This document shows, piece by piece, positions 43,001-45,251 of a stretch of 45,251 nucleotides of DNA. The stretch comes from Chitinophagales bacterium (GTDB taxonomy: Bacteria > Bacteroidota > Bacteroidia > Chitinophagales > UBA2359): assembly GCA_020628375.1 (NCBI GenBank), contig JAHDFD010000013.1, positions 44,507 to 89,757 of the forward strand, written 5' to 3'. Position numbers and translations under genes: made by a program. The notes beneath the pieces were generated by a model, which searched no databases, was not told the DNA's origin, and was given only the letters and a program-made list of their open reading frames with translations. Positions within the stretch are counted from its first letter, which is position 1. Each line of letters begins with the position of its first letter.

Positions 43001-44974
43001 TTAACTATCCATTAGTAGCAGTTGAAAACCTGCTTCTACATTTTCTCCTTCAGTTACGAAAATTTCTTTAACTACACCTGCTTCATCGGCATAAATAGTG
43101 TTTTCCATTTTCATTGAGGTTATAACGATCAAGGGTTCCCCTTCTTTTACTTCCTGTTCTACTTCAACTAAAATTCTAAGTATTTGAGAAGGCATCGGAG
43201 CGATATAGCCTCCTTTGACCTTTTCAGACTCATTATCAGGAAATCTTTCAATAGCTTCAAGAATATAATTTCCTAGTTCAGGAGTGTAAATGTAATACTT
43301 GTTCAACTCTTTGATGATTGTACTCTGATAGAAAACACCATTGACCTCAAGGCTGATTTTATTATTACTTATGGATAATCTTTTAACTTCATAATTTTGT
43401 TCTTCAATTTGAAATATAAAACCACCTTCATTGTATTTATACTGAACCGATAAATTCTTTTCTTTGAACAGATAATTTTGAAATTGATTTTGATAGAAGT
43501 TATTTCTCCATCCAGAAGAAAGACTTTTCAATAATTTCCTTTTATTTTCTCGTTCCTGCCAATCAAGTAAAGTAGCCATTATCGAAGTTATCGCTAAGTT
43601 ATTTTCAGTGTGTTTTCTCTCACTAGTATAATCACACTTTTCTTTTATAAAATGGGTGTCATAATCTCCTTCCTGAAAAGCTTTATGTTGCATCAAATAA
43701 ACCAGAAAGTCCTGATTGGTGGTTATGCCGACACATTGTAAGTGTTTCAGTGCGTATTCCATTTTACGATGCGCAATTGCTCGATCAGTGCCATATGTAA
43801 TTACTTTTGCGATCATAGGATCGTAATAAATAGACACTTCACCTCCAGAACAGATATCAGTTTCAACCCTTAGTCCTTCTGATTCTGGAATTTCCCATTT
43901 CAGTATTTTTCCGGTAGAAGGCATAAAATCGTTCTCAGCATCTTCGGCATATAAACGACATTCTATTGCATAACCACAACCACGAATATCTTTCTGTTTT
44001 AGCTTTAGTTTCCTACCTTCAGCTACTTCAATTTGTAATTGTACCAGATCAAGGCCTGTAATTTCTTCTGTGACCGGATGTTCAACCTGAAGGCGTGTGT
44101 TCATTTCCAGAAAATAGTAATCAAACTTTCCATTATTCTCAGCAAGAATGAATTCAACAGTTCCGGCATTGGAATAGTTGATAGCTTTACCTGCTTTAAC
44201 GGCAATATCCCCCATTTCATTTCTGAGTTTATTGGTTAATACAGGTGAAGGAGATTCTTCTATTATTTTTTGATAGCGACGTTGAATAGAACATTCTCTT
44301 TCTAACAAATGAATTAAGTTTCCGTGTTCATCACCAATGATCTGAAATTCTATATGTCTTCCGGATTCTATATATTTTTCAATAATTAATTCGTCGTTAT
44401 CAAAAGCATTTTTAGCTTCACTCTTAGCTGATTTGATCGCCTCTTTTAACTCGCTTTTCTTTCTGACAATACGCATACCTTTACCACCTCCACCTGCAGT
44501 TGCCTTAAGCAATAGAGGAAAACCAACTTTAAGCGCTTCTTCTTCTAATCGTTTGATCGTTTGTACCTTCCCCTGATAACCCGGCACACAAGGAACTCCA
44601 GCCTTCTGCATAATTCTTTTAGCAGCAGATTTAGAGCCCATAGAAGCGATTGCATCCGGTGAAGGACCAATGAAAATAATACCAGCGTCAATACACTTCT
44701 GAGCAAACTGTGCATTTTCAGCTAAGAATCCAAATCCTGGATGAATAGCATCTACTTTCTGTTGCAAAGAAATTTCCACTATATTGTCTTGATTCAGGTA
44801 CGATTTTACAGGTTCACTTTCTCCTAAATAAACCGCTATATCTGCTTGTTCAACAAAAGGACTATTTCTATCGGCATCTGAAAAAACGGCAACAGTACGT
44901 ATTCCCATTTTCTTACAGGTTCTTATAATTCGGCAGGCAATTTCGCCTCGGTTGGCTATTAGGATTGAGTTCAT
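43001..44974 (-). CDS. Biotin carboxylase/BCCP subunit of an acyl-CoA carboxylase (MCC/PCC alpha type)
   Basis: The 657-residue product has biotin carboxylase N-domain ('MNSILIANRGEIACRI', 'IHPGFGFLAEN'), ATP-grasp region with Gly loop ('ATAGGGGKGMRIV'), active-site 'EMNTRLQVEHPVTEEITG' and C-domain (about 1-450). A linker with a BT-like beta domain and a C-terminal biotinyl domain ('TSMKMENTIYADE', biotin Lys near residue 623) follow. It carboxylates biotin with ATP and bicarbonate; the carboxyltransferase beta subunit must be encoded outside the window. The neighbouring hydratase and IVD-type dehydrogenases suggest methylcrotonyl-CoA carboxylase (liuD-like); propionyl-CoA or geranyl-CoA carboxylase is possible. 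Confidence 0.93.
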   Translation of the reverse strand: MNSILIANRGEIACRIIRTCKKMGIRTVAVFSDADRNSPFVEQADIAVYLGESEPVKSYLNQDNIVEISLQQKVDAIHPGFGFLAENAQFAQKCIDAGIIFIGPSPDAIASMGSKSAAKRIMQKAGVPCVPGYQGKVQTIKRLEEEALKVGFPLLLKATAGGGGKGMRIVRKKSELKEAIKSAKSEAKNAFDNDELIIEKYIESGRHIEFQIIGDEHGNLIHLLERECSIQRRYQKIIEESPSPVLTNKLRNEMGDIAVKAGKAINYSNAGTVEFILAENNGKFDYYFLEMNTRLQVEHPVTEEITGLDLVQLQIEVAEGRKLKLKQKDIRGCGYAIECRLYAEDAENDFMPSTGKILKWEIPESEGLRVETDICSGGEVSIYYDPMIAKVITYGTDRAIAHRKMEYALKHLQCVGITTNQDFLVYLMQHKAFQEGDYDTHFIKEKCDYTSERKHTENNLAITSIMATLLDWQERENKRKLLKSLSSGWRNNFYQNQFQNYLFKEKNLSVQYKYNEGGFIFQIEEQNYEVKRLSISNNKISLEVNGVFYQSTIIKELNKYYIYTPELGNYILEAIERFPDNESEKVKGGYIAPMPSQILRILVEVEQEVKEGEPLIVITSMKMENTIYADEAGVVKEIFVTEGENVEAGFQLLLMDS

Positions 44975-45016
44975 TTATAATTAGGTTTGAGTAAAGAGGA
45001 ATGAGATTTGAGAAAA

Positions 45017-45251
45017 CTATGATTGATTAGATTTATTATTAATATATTTAATGTATCCAAAAATCATTTTTCGGATTTCGATAATTTCAATTATTATTCC
45101 ATCTGCTTTTTCTTTTGATATATAATTCAAATCGTTTGATAGATAAATTTGAGTTTCAACTTCACATAAAGATCCAATTGCAATATTTAAAAATCTTCAC
45201 ATCACTATACATTTATTAAACTTTGATGAGAGTATTTCCTTTTCGATTTAT
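45017..45251 (-). pseudogene. Decayed four-helix-bundle (S23-type) protein gene, partial
   Basis: On the minus strand 45017-45196 encodes 'RFLNIAIGSLCEVETQIYLS' and 'KADGIIIEIIEIRKMIFGYI', the C-terminal half of the four-helix-bundle/23S-intervening-sequence family. Directly upstream (45197-45199) is a TGA. The preceding part of the family pattern ('YSHQS') appears in another frame before more stops. The gene is probably broken by a frameshift. No intact start is in the window. Confidence 0.6.

Overview
The window looks like chromosomal DNA of a low-GC, probably marine or environmental member of the Bacteroidota (Cytophagales/Flavobacteriia-like). The evidence is several large secreted proteins ending in type IX secretion (T9SS) sorting domains of the 'YPNP' class, promoters carrying the Bacteroidota TAnnTTTG -7 box, multiple paired UspA proteins, and dispersed palindromic repeats typical of the phylum. 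The genus cannot be told from the sequence alone.

Left part (1-10.2 kb), accessory. It starts with the 3' part of a large DUF11-repeat secreted protein, followed by a repeat-rich gap and a YhcG/DUF1016 PD-(D/E)XK nuclease. Then comes the most unusual part. A 2462-bp unit is present twice in tandem; each unit has a 135-bp structured element, an orphan T9SS sorting-domain fragment and a 582-583-residue secreted beta-propeller-like protein. The two proteins are mosaics: long tracts identical by eye alternate with sharply bounded divergent windows. Two more copies of the 135-bp element follow, flanking a tandemly duplicated 3' fragment of the next gene.

Centre left (10-21 kb). A large secreted BNR/sortilin-type propeller protein and a small carboxypeptidase-regulatory-like protein come first. 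Next is a stress/oxygen-sensing locus: three UspA genes in an overlapping operon, divergent from a FixL-type haem-PAS histidine kinase and a receiver-CRP/FNR fusion. An FNR-like palindrome lies in the shared promoter region and a fourth degenerate UspA lies convergent.

Centre (21-29 kb), mostly housekeeping: a lipoprotein, a UPF0158 protein, a wax-ester synthase/DGAT-like acyltransferase, a solitary nuclease-like gene, a TroA/MntABC-type metal ABC transporter, HemB and an exosortase-family protein. The transporter permease carries a DtxR/MntR-like C-terminal domain, and its promoter is overlapped by two DtxR-like operators.

Right part (29-45 kb). A 945-residue modular T9SS protein is followed by a cluster of acyl-CoA metabolism genes: an ACAD-ACAD-SCP2 fusion, FadH, a DECR-like SDR, a BKACE-family enzyme, enoyl-CoA hydratase and the biotin-carboxylase/BCCP subunit of an acyl-CoA carboxylase. 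The isovaleryl-CoA-dehydrogenase-type ACAD active sites, hydratase and carboxylase together suggest catabolism of leucine/isovalerate or similar acyl-CoAs. An ATPase + DUF4435 (TOPRIM-like) pair resembling the PARIS anti-phage system is inserted in this cluster, and a Uma2 nuclease-like gene also lies within it. The window ends in a decayed four-helix-bundle (S23-type) gene. I saw no rRNA, tRNA or CRISPR array.
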